The notes below the pieces were generated by a model. The model saw nothing but the letters and a program-made list of their open reading frames with translations, searched no databases and was not told where the DNA came from. From the NCBI GenBank assembly GCA_022266195.1, contig WHVY01000002.1, forward strand, positions 4,541,001-4,605,000: a DNA stretch of 64,000 nt, given 5' to 3'. Source of the stretch: Tetranychus cinnabarinus (Eukaryota > Arthropoda > Arachnida > Trombidiformes > Tetranychidae). Every line of letters begins with the position of its first letter. The first letter of the stretch is position 1. The position numbers and the translations under genes were made by a program. Of the stretch, positions 35,614 through 49,010 are shown one piece after another.

Positions 35614-37885
35614 ACAGTGTTCATTTAATGTCAGTGTGAAAGGGTTTGTTATGAAAGCTAACTCTAGAAAAATTGGGTGAAATAATCAAAAAAGTAGTCG
35701 TTCTGGACTTGATATGAAAGATGGTCGATCAAAATTGTTTCCAGTTTCTAAAAATGGATAATTTAGTGTTCAATTGCAATTTTAGGATAATCTAATCCAA
35801 ATAAAGGGTTTTAGTTATAATTAACCGAAGTGTATTTCGCATTATTGAGCAAGCTCAAGGCATTGAGTTTACTTAATGAAACCAATTGCTGGTTATAATC
35901 CATATTATTAGTGTATAAATCAATGCGATCATGATTTGATCTTTTATCAATAAATTAATGATGAATGTATAATTATATCAAAAGGATACAAAAATTGATT
36001 AAATTGGAAACCTTGAGAGTTACTAATATTTGATTACAAAATGATAACATTAACGGGTTAATAGATTCGTTGTTTCTCAATTAAAGCGATTGCTTCTTGT
36101 CTTAAAATAAGCTTAAAAATGAGCTTGAAACAAAATGGTTGGTTATAAATATAATTAGCATGCATAATCAACACTTTTACTTCTCAATACAATGTAACAA
36201 TTGATGATTAGAATGTTGATTAAGTTTATTATAATTTATAAATAAACCAATATTTTAAAGGTGGTTATGATTGAATAACTAATAGTTAAACCTGGCCTAT
36301 CGATGCTTAAAATTGAAATTGCATTTGACAGATTCGAGACTCGTTTTAGGGTAAATTGTTGCTTATAAAATGACATCAAAAAATCAAGGTAAATAGAGAT
36401 GATAATTGTGATGAATTGTTGTAAGTAATGAAGGGTTAGTTCACAATTATCAGCAGTTCTCGTGAGTTAATATCTGGTTCATAATAATATACATAAGATT
36501 GGTATTTACAGGTTTAAAAGATACAGAAATAGTGAACGATTGAGTTCAAAATATGGCGATATGAGAGAAGAAGAGAAAGAAAGAGAGAGAATGTTGCAAG
36601 ATGATGATGACGATGATGATAAAGAGGAAGAGAAGTGACTTGCTGTTGATTGAGAGTGAGGTTGATAGGTAAGAACCAGAGTGATCGGGAGAAATGATGA
36701 AAACAGGTAAAGTTGAAAACAAGTTGATTCTCGGAATCAACTGATAAACAAGCGACCGTTAGTTGCTCGCGGGCTTTAAATTAGTTAGTTGAAAGTTAGA
36801 TAGATAATGATGATAGCGAAATAAATGTATAAGAGCTGAAAAATTCCTCATCTCTGACCCTGAAGAGGATCTATCTTTAACCACATCAACGTTTGTTCAA
36901 TTTGATCAGGAAAGGAAGACTAAAGTTTAAACACTACAATTTTTAACTTCAAATATTTATGTGAAAAAAAAGCTTTCCATGTTTTACAAGGATCATTCAA
37001 CTCTTAGTAATGCTGTGACTCTCATTCGGTTAACTCTGTGTTTAAATATTCAATTTTAACTTTCTTCTGCTTCTTATTGGTAACAATTGTTGTTCCATTG
37101 GATTTCTGGTTTTGTTTCCCATCAACATTGACCATCATCCTTCATTTGTTGTCCACATTTTTAAAGTAATCTCGCCATTTTCATCATTTTCAAGCTCTAA
37201 ATTCACCAACAGTCAGTATATTCATCCTTTTTTATTTACCTTAAAAGATATTGGTTTCCATCTTATGTCAACTCGGGTTTACTTTCAACCGTTTCTTTTC
37301 ATCTTTCTCGTTTGACTGTTAAATTGGACCAATTCTTCTTCTATCATTCAAATTTCATTCTATTAGTGTGTCTTTATATTGTGTCATCAATGTTAATAAA
37401 ACAAGTGAAGATGACATTGCTCGAAGTGGAACCGTCCATTAGTTGGTTTGCTATTCAACTTAAACCACCATATCGTCTCAATTATTGTTAATTTTTCTCC
37501 TTTTATTGGATTTACTTGCATCCAGCCAAGTGTAAAGGTCCTTTGATTAAAAAAAAGGGTTTACAGGATTCCATTTCATCATCTCAGTTTATACTATCAT
37601 CGGTTGAATATCTGTCAACAACACCTTCTGACTATTTTCACTTCACTTAAACTCTGTGTCACCGTGTTAACCTTGCATCTTAAGAAAAACCATTTTCTTT
37701 GTTTTGTTTTCTCCTCACAATTTTGTTTCAATTTTTTTCTTCTCTCAATACAATCGTATTTTTGTCCCTTAAGACCAGTATTACAAGTTTGGATCAAGTT
37801 TGACTTTAACTTTAATTTATATCGCAATTACCCTTTCATTTTGTCTTAAAATCATCATCATCACCATCACATATTCACCATCATA
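35614..37885. other. Intergenic region upstream of the ABCG gene
   Basis: This 2.3 kb AT-rich gap presumably contains the promoter and 5' UTR of the transporter. The stretch from about 37000 is pyrimidine-rich on the plus strand. No gene was recognised. Confidence 0.4.
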
Positions 37886-40800
37886 ATGATCAGAAGAGAT
37901 CATCAAGTTTTTACCGTAGAAAGCTCTATGATCAAAGGGTCTGGAAGATATTTTGTCAATCCAGTTTTCTCTCATGATGAGATTGTTCCAGTGTCAAATG
38001 GTAAGTCACAATTTGATTCTTAGATCCTGTGAAATTCAATGTTTAACCAAAATTTCCCGTGTTACCTTAAAATCAGATAAATAGAGCAAATTTACATTAG
38101 AAGCCTATTGACCTGGTAAAAAGCCTTTCTTTTTTCTCAGCAATTTATGATAGCAAAAGATGAGTTTATTAGTAAGATGCAATTCCACATGAATTAAAGT
38201 AAATTCTTTAATCTATTTTATATATAAATTGGTAGACAGTCAGCTTGAGGTAAAATTTTGAAATGAAAGCTTCTCAAACCTTCAATCCAATTTTAGGTTT
38301 ATCAAACAACCGCAAACTAGAAAGTAATAACTACTCAATTAAACGTACCAGTCATTAAAAGATGAACTTTTCCGAATTAAGCTGTCCAAAAGATTAACCT
38401 TTATTATTTTAGATTTACCTGATATTAACTTACACTTTCCAACCACTTTACAGTCAATTTTAACCCTAAGAATCAAGTGTTTTAAATCACAGATGATTCA
38501 TATCAAAACTTGCCTCACTTGGCTTTAGATTGGAAGCTTAAATTGTAGTATTAATCTTTTGAATACAAATATGTCTTTCCACATTATCATTAGCTTGATC
38601 ACTTGAAATTTGGAAAACAATTTACTTGAATAATAAAGTTATTATGTATTTGAAAAGTCAATTGAATGTACCATTTAAAGACTAACATGGTCAGGCCACT
38701 AACCTCTTTTCATGTACCAATACAGAAAAGACTTGTTACTTTCTTTGAGTATCCCAAGAAGAGGAAGAGATGTGATAATGTTGTTGAAGATGAAGATGAT
38801 GATGAGGGAGAGAAGGAAGTTGATGTAGATATCTTTTTTTATTGGTAAATAGCAAGTTACCTTGCAATAAGGTAAGGCCTTCTTCCTATTTCTAAAGACC
38901 CAAAGGGACAAAAAAGACCTTAGCTATTAGTTGATTGTATATTTCAATTTGTTATTTTACTTTTGGCAAAAGTTGTCAATCGGGTTTGAGATGAGAAAAA
39001 AAGAAGAAGATGATTTATTGATTGAAATCAAAGGTTTCTATTGTTGCTGTTTTGCATGTGAAAATGAGAAAAAAATTGATGATATATTCATCATGTTCAC
39101 AATCATGAAATCGTCGATTGTTCTCAGGTTTATTATTTTATCATTTCATTATTGACAAACAAATAACAGATGACACTCTTTATAAACAATGTTAATGATG
39201 GAGATCAATTGTTAACATTTGCTGAGTTGAAAACTTGATTGGTAACTCTAATTGAAAATACCTCATTTTTCAATGTTATTGCTTTACAAACACAATTAAC
39301 TGAAACTGTTGATAGCTATGATTAGTCAAGATAAGCGTAATATTTATGCTGGTGAAACAATTTAAACAATTGTAGCCATTGATGTTTGCTCATATGGTAT
39401 TTGGCCTTAAACATTTTCCCCAGCAATTGTTATTCCCATGTCCAACCAATTTTAATTTAATGCTAGTCTAAACTGATTATTGTAATTAACTCTCTTTTAT
39501 TTGTACAAATCTTTTCTTACAGTGTTTCGCCAAACAATCAATAGATGTGACAGAAGTTTAAAGCGTCAATCAAGCTTTCAGCCGGTAACAATTGAATGGC
39601 AAGATTTAAGTGTTTCAGTTCGACCAGGAAGAGGATTGTTCAAATCAAAAACATCTCATAACGAGCTTATTCCTATTATTAAAAATGGTAAGTTATTAAC
39701 AATTGAATGGTTTGAATGAGTGTCAAGAACGTCCACAAAAAAAAGGCCAGACCAGAAAATACCTTGTCGACCGTATTTCAGCATTTCAAACATTAAATCT
39801 GTTTTACTATTGATATTAAGTTCATTCACCATGATTAATTTGCAGTAAATGATTTTAAACTCATTTTTTTATTTTCCCCAATAAATCATTCCAATTACCA
39901 TGCAAATTAAGTGAATGTTGTTGAATAAATTTAAGGCTTTAATAGAAGAAAAATTTTCTAACTCAAATTTTCTTCCTTCTTTTACAGTCACTGGACATGT
40001 TGACAGTGGTCATCTTCTTGCCATCATGGGAGCCTCAGGAGCTGGTATGTTTATCATGAACCATTTATTGGTCCTTTTAGGTGGTTAAATGACTAATTTG
40101 ATTTGCATTTATTCACAGGTAAAACAACATTCTTGAATGTGTTGACCGGCAGAAACCTTAGGAATCTTGATGTTAGCGGAAAAGTGCTGCTTAATGGGCA
40201 AATTGCGACAGCCGATAAAATGGCTGCTTGTTCAGCTTATGTTCAACAGGATGACATGTTTATCGGTGTTTTAACCGTACGGGAACATCTCATTTTTCAA
40301 GTGAGTCTTCGCATTCATCTTCATCCATTTGACCAACAATTCAACTTTAATATTGTACTAAATGTTGTACGATTGTATGTTTGTCAAAACAAAACAATCA
40401 TTCACTTAATGCTTTATTAATAGGCTAACATTTAATGGGTAAAACGATTCAGTAATTTTATATGAAAAAAAGCTTTCCAGACTTGTCTACTTTTAAGGTC
40501 AAACGGGTGAATCAAAATTTCACTCACAGTATTGCAAATAGACAAACTGAGCATGATCTCAATTTATCTATTTAATAATACTTTACAGTTAAAGCATCAC
40601 GAATAAGGCTCAAGAATCTTTTATTTCATTCAAATGAACATTGATCTGAATGAAGAATGAATGTTTACTTATTCAATGTCAATCTCATTCTCATGAATTT
40701 TTATTCAGTTTAAGGAAACTTGATGTACAATTTATTTACTGAAATTCAGTTTACTTTAATAGCGGCTTTGCCCATTGGTTTTACTCTTAATCATTCAATT

Positions 40801-43240
40801 GACGTATTATGGCGTGTATTACATGATTGATGTATTAGATTAATAACGAGTATCAATATTGATTCATTTATAATCATTATTGGACGGAACTAAACTGACC
40901 AAGTGGCTGTTATTTTCACATTTCATTGTTCTGGCTATTTTATTGAATAGATTATGCAAGTTGCGATTCTTTCAAATAGACTTTACGCTTAGCAATTAGT
41001 TAATAAGAGTCAGCTTATTGGCCACTTTTAGTCAAATTCAAGATTACTCAAGATTTGCATTTCAATACATCGGAAAAGGATGAAGTTGGTCATTAGAGTT
41101 ATTCAAATCCCTTTCATTAAAGATATCATGTTCAATTGTAATTTACTTGTTTTAATGCTTCAAATATGAATTGATTTTAATTTTTTTTTTATAAATTTTC
41201 AGGCTCATCTTCGGACAAGTCATTCTTCGGATAAAGAGATAAGAGCGAAAGTGGACAATGTTATTTTTGAGGTAAAAAAATGACAAATTATTGCCATTCC
41301 AAATATTCATCTACAATTGCTTGCATTTTTAACAAGAAACTAATCTTTTTATATTGAAATTATTGTAGCTTGGTCTTAAAAAGATCGAAAATTATCGCAT
41401 TGGTTCACCAGGAATGAATAAATCAATCTCAGGAGGGGAAATGAAACGACTTGCATTCGCATCTGAAGTAAGGATTAACATTATTTGCCATTTGTCTGCA
41501 TATTCTCATTGCTTTTTTCAACTCATCTTTCTTTAGATTCTGACTGATCCATCAATACTTTTCTGTGACGAACCAACCTCAGGATTAGATTCATTTATGG
41601 CTCAAAGTGTGGTTAGCGTTTTAAGAGGAATGGCAGCGACTAAACGAACCATTCTAGCCACAATTCACCAACCTTCATCACAAGTATTTGAAATGTTTGA
41701 TGAATTATTGTTGCTGTCACAAGGAAGAGTTGCTTTCATGGGAAGCTCATCAGATGCTCTTATCTTTTTCTCTCGAATCGGTCTTCGTTGTCCTCATAAC
41801 TATAATCCGGCTGATTTTTATGTCCAACAACTAGCAATTATACCGGGAAGGGAAGACGAGTGTAAACGTAAAGTTGCTGTAAGCATGTGATTTTAATCAA
41901 TTTGATACTCGGTTCAAATTTGAATCATGATAACTTACCAACTGAAATACTTCTTTATCTTTTCAGAGGATTTGTACCAAATTTTCAGAATCATCTTACG
42001 CATATCGGACTAAACAAGAATCTGCGCCAGTTGGACTTAAATTTGGCTTCAAAACACAAATAGATTTCTCTTATAAACGTGGTTTTTTTACACAAATCAA
42101 ATGGGTTGTTTGGAGATCATGGCTAACTAATCTTCGGGATCCTTTATTAACCTTTTTTAGGATAGCACAGACCATTGTGAGTTTCATCCGAATCCCTAAT
42201 CAATACCAAATATAATGTACAATTTAATTTCATGAGTTCTATTTTTACTGCAGTTTGTCGCTCTACTTCTGGGTGTAGTTTATTGGAAACAAGAATACTC
42301 GCAAGAGGGAATTATGAACATTAATGGAGCATTATTTATATTATTAGCTAATATCACATTTACAAATGTCTTTGCCGTTGTCAATGTAAGTTTGATTGAA
42401 AAACGCCGATCAATGCTAGGCGACTCCTAAGAATTTTAAAAATTAATTCAATTCTATTTTTCTCACAGACATTCTGCTTGGAACTACCGATATTTATTCG
42501 TGAATATGGCAATGGACTTTATTCAATTGCAGTTTACTTTCTGTCTAAATTACTGGCTGAATTACCGTATTTCGTTTTTCTTCCATTTGGTTTTGCTGCC
42601 ATAACTTATTGGATGATCGGTTTATATGATGATATTCAGGCATTTTATCTCGCGGCCATGGTGCTAGTACTTATAGCGAATGTTGCTTGTGGCTTTGGTT
42701 ATTTCATCTCATGTATTAGTAAAAGTGCTACCATTGGATTATCCATTGCACCACCTTTTATAATTCCTTTAATGCTGTTCGGAGGACTTTTCTTAAATAA
42801 CAAGTAAGATTCTGAACATTCTTGCTCAGACTCGTTTGATTTATTTCATTAATTTATTTCTTTCCCTGATGCACAGATCAATTCCATCTTACCTTGCTTG
42901 GATCAAGTATCTCAGTTGGTTTTACTATGGCAATGAGATTCTTGTGGTGAACCAATGGCGTAAAGTGACCAATATAACATGTGATATACCTCAATCTGAC
43001 GATGATTTGAATTCACTTGTTGGATCTTTAATGTTAAATATATCAGATATCCGTGAAGGATTAACAAATGCATTACCACCAGGATTAGGCTGTACTTTGG
43101 ATGGTAAAGGGGTAATTCAAAGATTACACTTTGATGAAGACAACGTAACCTTCAATTTTATCGCTCTGGGAGTTCTTCTAGTCTCTTTTAGAGTTTTGGC
43201 TTTTATCGCGATAACCATTCGAGCTCGACTATTTAGATAA
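37886..43240 (+). CDS. White-like ABCG half transporter
   Basis: Eleven exons (37886-38000, 39523-39687, 39988-40044, 40119-40300, 41203-41271, 41369-41467, 41537-41878, 41967-42176, 42254-42385, 42469-42803, 42877-43240) join in phase to 689 residues, typical for a half transporter. The nucleotide-binding domain comes first: Walker A GASGAGKTT split by an intron, Q-loop VQQDDMF, signature SISGGEMKR, Walker B ILFCDEPTSGLD and switch HQPS. Six membrane segments follow, starting at RSWLTNLRDP, with a NPADFYVQ linker and a late SWFYYGNEILVVNQW motif as in White proteins. Such proteins dimerise to move small molecules or lipids. The substrate cannot be inferred. AATAAA at 43320-43325 ends the transcript. 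Confidence 0.93.
38001..39522 (+). other. Intron 1 of the ABCG gene
   Basis: The 1.5 kb intron separates a 38-residue N-terminal exon from the rest. Acid-rich frames at 38666-38848 and 38931-39155 lack support as genes. Confidence 0.6.
40301..41202 (+). other. Intron 4 of the ABCG gene
   Basis: A 0.9 kb AT-rich intron lies between the VREHLIFQ exon and the AHLRTSHSS exon. Nothing else is recognised in it. Confidence 0.6.
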
Positions 43241-43319
43241 TTATACTAAAGATATTTCAAAAAGATTATTTTTTGCAAACAATTTTCTCTTTTAACTTCA
43301 CACGAATCATTCCATATCA

Positions 43320-43325
43320 AATAAA
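43320..43325 (+). terminator. Polyadenylation signal of the ABCG gene
   Basis: AATAAA is found 80 bases after the stop codon, in the sense direction. Confidence 0.6.
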
Positions 43326-45283
43326 TTTAGCCAATGATTCACTTATTTTAATATCCATTTATTTGGCTATCAATAAGTTCATTTTACAATGTAATAATGA
43401 CAGATAAATTACCGGTTATTATCATTTTTTGTAGTAAAATTTACTTCACCATCTAATTACCTATCAAATGTCATATTTCATTTATTTGCAATCAAATTTC
43501 TTCAGTCATCGATATGACCTGAACGCGAGGCTGCTTGAAGTAAATATCTGAAACCTCAAAATATGAAATCTACTCTGAAACGCTGAGAATCTGAAGATTA
43601 TTATTCTTTTAGAAAATCTGACTTCTCGTTATTTTTTTTTGTTTCACAATCTAATTACTGTCTAATGTCATGGTTTTATTTATTTCAAATCTTTACCTTT
43701 TAATGAGATACTTTAGATTTGAATCTTTGAATTTTAATTAACAAACCAAGTTCAAACCGTATTGGCTTTGGATTCAATCCAAAAAGTTTTAATTTTGACG
43801 AATAGCTGAACTTATTCGGAATCAGCCAGATTTAGGATAACCTATGTGATACAAATATTTACTATCAACCCTGAAATGCACCAATATTAGTATTAAATAT
43901 GATATAATGATTTTCAATCGTTTAAAAAAGCTAAAATGGTCTACTTACCAGCTATAGGTAAAGATAAACGTTTATTCATATTATTTTTACCAGCACAAAA
44001 TAATCATGGTTCATCTAGCCAACTTCAATCTCAAGTTATTTGAAGTAAATTGCAATTCATTTTCATCATGAGCAGGTAAAATACTCTCTATAAGTATAAA
44101 TTTTATCAGCTAATATTTGATTTAGCCTGATTTGTTGAAATATAACCAGAGAAATTGTGATTAAAATATTGACTTTTAGGTTTTCTTGGCGTATTGAAAA
44201 AAATTGAAACCAGGTAAAGATAGGTGCATAAGTTCATGAAACATTTGGTATTGATCAGAAGAGCTTTGATAATTTTATGTCTATCACTAAATACATCTTT
44301 CTTTTGTTTTAAATCTTGATGTTTAATTGCATTTTATATCAATTAAATAAAAAATGGCCATTAATATCATTACAGCCTTCACTCAAACCCAATAGAAGTG
44401 GATGTAAAAATTTGGATGCAGTTTTGCAAAACAGATGACCAAATTAACAGAAGTCTATACGATTGGGATGAATGTTTTGATTATTTTTGCCTATTTACCT
44501 ATGGTTATTAATTAATATACACCTTAATTGTTTATTTAAAGTCGGAAGAGAATATTTTTGTTCAGTTTTCTTTCTCTCTCTCTTTCTTCTTTGGCGAGTT
44601 TCCTCCTTTTTTCTCTCTTTCTTCTTCTCTGGTCTCTTTCTCATCATTCTGCTTTGTATCTGGTTACTGGTGTTGCTGCTGCTTCTCTCTGTCTCCCTTT
44701 TCAGTAAATGTATTTTGTCTTGTTTTTTATTTAAGTTTTATTTATTACTATTCTTATTGCTGGTTAATTTAATCATTGGAAACAACAGTGTCTCCTCTTG
44801 TCAATTCTGTTTAATTGACTTGTCTGGCATACTGATCCATTTAGAAGTTATCAATTCATTGTGATTTGCCTACATCTATATTTCATCTTTTTTCTACATC
44901 TTCTGGTAATGTTTGCTACAACTCTGAAAGATAACAGCGGATCGTCAAGAGGCACATCATCTAGCTTCTTTCATTACTCCAGATGAGGATACCATGATGT
45001 GTCGATGGTTTGTTATTAAACCAATGTATCCAGTTCCATTGACTGAATGTGAAGCTTACACATGGTAATGGAGGGATAGGTATATTAGCAGAATAAAATA
45101 AGAAAAGAAAGACCGGATAACCAGAGGAAGCAAACAAAAACCATTCAATATATTATATACACATACACAATCATTCATCTCTATATAAACATCGCTATAA
45201 TTTTCTATTTTTATTATTATTATTATTGTAATACTCTGATGAAATGAGGGACTAAAGGATGCTGTTTTGATTGTTGGAGCCGT
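43326..45283. other. Intergenic region and probable 5' leader of the methyltransferase gene
   Basis: The stretch 44570-44720 is a CT-rich tract on the plus strand. It produces a hydrophobic open frame (44487-44864) that I take as a composition artefact. A 24-codon upstream frame starts near 44993. A TTA microsatellite lies at about 45210-45228. No gene is supported. Confidence 0.45.
45210..45228. repeat. TTA microsatellite
   Basis: Six consecutive TTA units precede the methyltransferase start codon by about 55 bases, so it probably lies in the 5' UTR. Confidence 0.75.
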
Positions 45284-48042
45284 ATGAGTCACTCTGGTAA
45301 GCAATCAAAGAAGAAAATGGTTGTTGGTAAAACAATGGCAAATTGTAGGAAAACAGGAGACAAGGGACAGTCGGACACTTGCTCAACTTATGTAACTCAA
45401 CAAATCTCCCATAAAAATTCTAATTACTCCTCCATTGGTTTAACTGCCACAGAGCTTTGTGAGTTTGATGATCTAGCCATAACCCTTATTATTGATCCCT
45501 ATCTTGGCTTCTGTACCCACAAAATGAACACAAGGTTGGTAAAGTTATCATTTATTCATTATTCTTAACATGCTTAAGTTCTGTCTAGAGTTTGCCAATG
45601 TGATCAATTTTGATATTGAAGGTGTTCTATTTGATATTGAAGTGCATCTTTCGGGACTCCCTGGTCCCATATAAATTTCCATCAGGCCTTAAATATTGCC
45701 AGGGTTAATCTGGTCTAAAGCACAGACTAAAACCGGTTACTTTGTTTTGAGCTCTATAACCTTTAGTTTTTGTTTACTATTGCAATCCTAGTAACTAAAG
45801 TCAACGGAACCGTTACTGTTTAAATTTTAAAAATGGCACCACTTTAATACAACTTCTATTTTCATTTATATTTGACAGGTTTAAACCACCTAAAGTATCC
45901 AAAGATTTTCTCAGACAATTGGTGCATGGATTCAAGAAGCACCAAAACTATGAGGCTGCTTTTGATAAGCTGGTCTCTGGAGATTGGGCCCACACTTTAT
46001 ACCATATTCGCAACGAGAGACATAAAAGATTATTCAAAGAGCATATTTTCAGATTTTTACGGATTTTTGATAAAAATTCAGGTTTTGATATAAAACCATG
46101 CTACAGGTAAGATTTATTATTTTGCTTATAATTGAAGTTCATTCCCAAATTTAATCAATTTTTTTTCATCCTTTATTGAATCAGGTATTCTGCCGAAGGA
46201 AATGTTGGAGCTAAACTAGTAGCTACCCAGAAATGGTTTAAGAATGAAAAAATTGAAATGCTCGTGGGTTGTATAGCTGAACTCACCGAGAAAGAAGAAG
46301 AGGAAATGTTGAAACCTGGGATAAATGATTTTTCAGTTATGTACTCTTGTCGTAAAAATTGTGCTCAACTCTGGCTTGGACCAGGTGCATTTATAAATCA
46401 TGATTGTCGGGCTAATTGTAAATTTGTATCAACTGGCCGAGATACCGCATGTATCAAGGTACTAAGGAATATAGACATCGGAGAAGAGATAACCTGCTTT
46501 TATGGAGAAGACTTTTTTGGAGACAATAACTGTTACTGTGAATGCGAAACATGCGAAAGGCGGAAAACAGGCGCCTTTTCCCAAAGAAAATCCGAAAACC
46601 AAGAAGATATTAACCCTCAATGTTCTCAAAAAATCTACAGTTTCAGAGAGACTGACAATAGACTGAATCGGATGAAACAACAAGCTAAGAAAAAAGAAAG
46701 TGAAGATACAACCAAAAGAAGAGGGGTGATAGGAATAGAAGGTGGAATAAAAGACAACACTAACAGGAGTACGAATGTCAAATCAAAAGCTGGTGGTAAT
46801 AGTAGTAATAGCAGTAGTAATAGAAATGGTTTAGTCAGAACTAAACCAGTTACTCAAAATAATTGTAAAACTTCTATTGTCGATCAAATGGGCGAAGAAA
46901 GTTTAGATGATAGAACAATGTTTACTACTAGAAGTGGAAGAGTTAAAAGACACCTTAGCACTGAAACTAGACAAGTCAAATGTGAGCCCGGAGTATTAAA
47001 AGGAGTCGACCAACCTCATAAAAATGAAATTTTAAAAAATGAGCTTAAACTGGATAAAAAGGCTGTTGATTCGGACTCTTCAGACAATAAAATGGATCAT
47101 AAAAATAGCTTTAACATCGCTCAAGTTTCTACCGAATTAAAATCATGTGATAAACCAGGTGACATTGCTAGCTTGAAAAGTGAATTAAATCAACTAAACT
47201 TATCTGATTTCAAGGAATCCTGTGAAGATAAAGATAAGTGTTTAACAAGACCACCTTTACGCCGATCAACTCGATTATCAAGTAGCAATTCTAATCCCGA
47301 ATCAATTGAATCTCATCACATACCACAGCCTATACTTCCTAGCCCACCATCTTTAACCTCCGATAAAAACTTGTCAAATAAAGTTTCAATTCATGACTAT
47401 AGCCAAAGAAATGATTCAACCAACGAATGTGTAAACCATGAAAGTCCCGACTTAAACAACAGACAGAAGCTTACATTGACCATCAGACTTCGACGCAAAA
47501 CAAACAGTAATAGTGGTAATTCAACATTAGACGATCGCTCTAACATATCTGGAGCTAGCGATACTCAAATTAACAATAGCTGGGAAAGAATAACTTATGA
47601 AGTTTTACCTGCCTTTTCAAGAGATTGTGGCGATTCTTTTTCGCCAGTTAAGAGCCCGATAAAAAACCGTCGACGGGAAAATCGTAAAAAGACAAGGAAA
47701 AAGAAACGAAAAAAGAATTCCCGATCATCTGATGTTGACCCTGATAGACTGGAAGAGAATAATAATTCATTCGATACCAATAATAATTCGCTTGAGGATG
47801 AAAGTCGATTGGAGTGTAAAAACAATGACCTCAATAGTAATAATCTAAACAATAATTATAACGACATGAACTCCTATTTATCTAGTGATCAGGCTGCTGT
47901 TAACAAAAGGAAAATAACCACTCGGAGTTGCCGTGATTCGGTGGTTGTTGAAGATGTCGGAGTTAAACGACTTAAACTTCGCTTAGGTGCTGAAATAAGA
48001 TGTATAGAATTACCTAAAACATCATCATCCAAAGTCTCATAG
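45284..48042 (+). CDS. Suv4-20/KMT5B-type histone H4K20 methyltransferase
   Basis: Three exons (45284-45534, 45879-46106, 46185-48042) give 778 residues in phase. The N-terminal Suv4-20 module contains LTATELCEFDDLAITLIIDP, then YLGF-THKMNTRF across the first intron, LFKEHIFRFLRIF and DIKPCYRYSAEGNVGAK. The SET domain shows KIEMLVGCIAEL, NDFSVMYSCRKNCAQLWLG, the NHDC motif (FINHDCRANCKFV), GEEITCFYGEDFF and a post-SET CECETCERR. The long C-terminal tail is Asn/Ser/Lys-rich and low complexity. The enzyme makes H4K20me2 and me3 in heterochromatin and acts in DNA repair signalling. The start is chosen as the ATG that opens the conserved frame. The first donor (GTTGGT) is weaker than the others but required by phase. 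Confidence 0.95.
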
Positions 48043-49010
48043 TAATTAACAGTTTGTTTAATTATGTATCTCTATTGTAAATATCTATTATATTTATATT
48101 TATATTTGAACGATGGATAAAAAAAATCTGTTCCCATCGATCATCTATCCCTCTTAAATCAACTTTTCATTTCTTCTTTTGCATGTTTTCTCAATCAACT
48201 CTAATTATCTCAATTCTTTCTTACGTTAATTGTGAATCCCTTCTTTTGTCCTCTTTTCTTTTGAATACTAAACATAAATGAAACATAGATTGTCTAAATT
48301 GTCTCACCAATATACCAGGTTACATGGTAATAGTTGTACAAACAGTTGGGTTACATTGAATCAACTCCAATTTAAAATAATATAACATTAATATTGTAAG
48401 TATAATTTCAACGGATATCAAAGGAAATTAGCTAACAAATTAATAGCCTAACAAATTATATATTTTCGTGTTAACTAACTGCCCACTCCAAATTTGTTTT
48501 TCATCACATCATCTTGAGTTGCAAATTCAGTTAAATCAATGTTCACCTTTTCAATTGTCTTAAATTGTCAAACAATGTCAATTTTCACCAGAAAATTTGA
48601 TCATAATGATCACAAAATCGATCATCATTCAAATTGTTTTCATCTGTTCCACAGCCAATAGATAATTCAATTTTGTACATAATTCATTTCAACAGACATC
48701 AATTTTGTATTAAAACTATCATAACATGAAACTTTTCATCACAAACAAATCATTTCTACTTTCGAGTTTGTATTACACCAAATTACTGAATGCCCATGAT
48801 CAATATGCTCAAAAAAACGAGATGAAGAAGGCTTAAGACAGAGAAGATAGGAAATGTTAGAAAGCTCTATGTTAAAGAATGGAACATTATCAATCTCAAA
48901 ATCCCTATGGTTCTAAAAGTTGATTAGTGCAATGAAATTAATTGAATTACTCGCAAAATATGCTCACTAATCTTGATATATTTAACATAGTGAAAGCTTG
49001 ATAACCTTTG
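48043..49010. other. Intergenic region between methyltransferase and ELAPOR genes
   Basis: The 1 kb gap holds the 3' UTR of the upstream gene and the promoter of the downstream gene. It contains no recognisable feature. Confidence 0.4.

Noticed and set aside
44487..44864. 125-codon hydrophobic plus-strand frame resembling a multi-pass membrane protein
   Set aside because: It coincides with a CT-rich tract, which yields Leu, Phe and Ser codons by composition alone; no family motif.
47595..47852. Minus-strand Leu/Phe-rich frame
   Set aside because: Antisense shadow of the Lys/Arg/Ser-rich tail of the Suv4-20-type gene.
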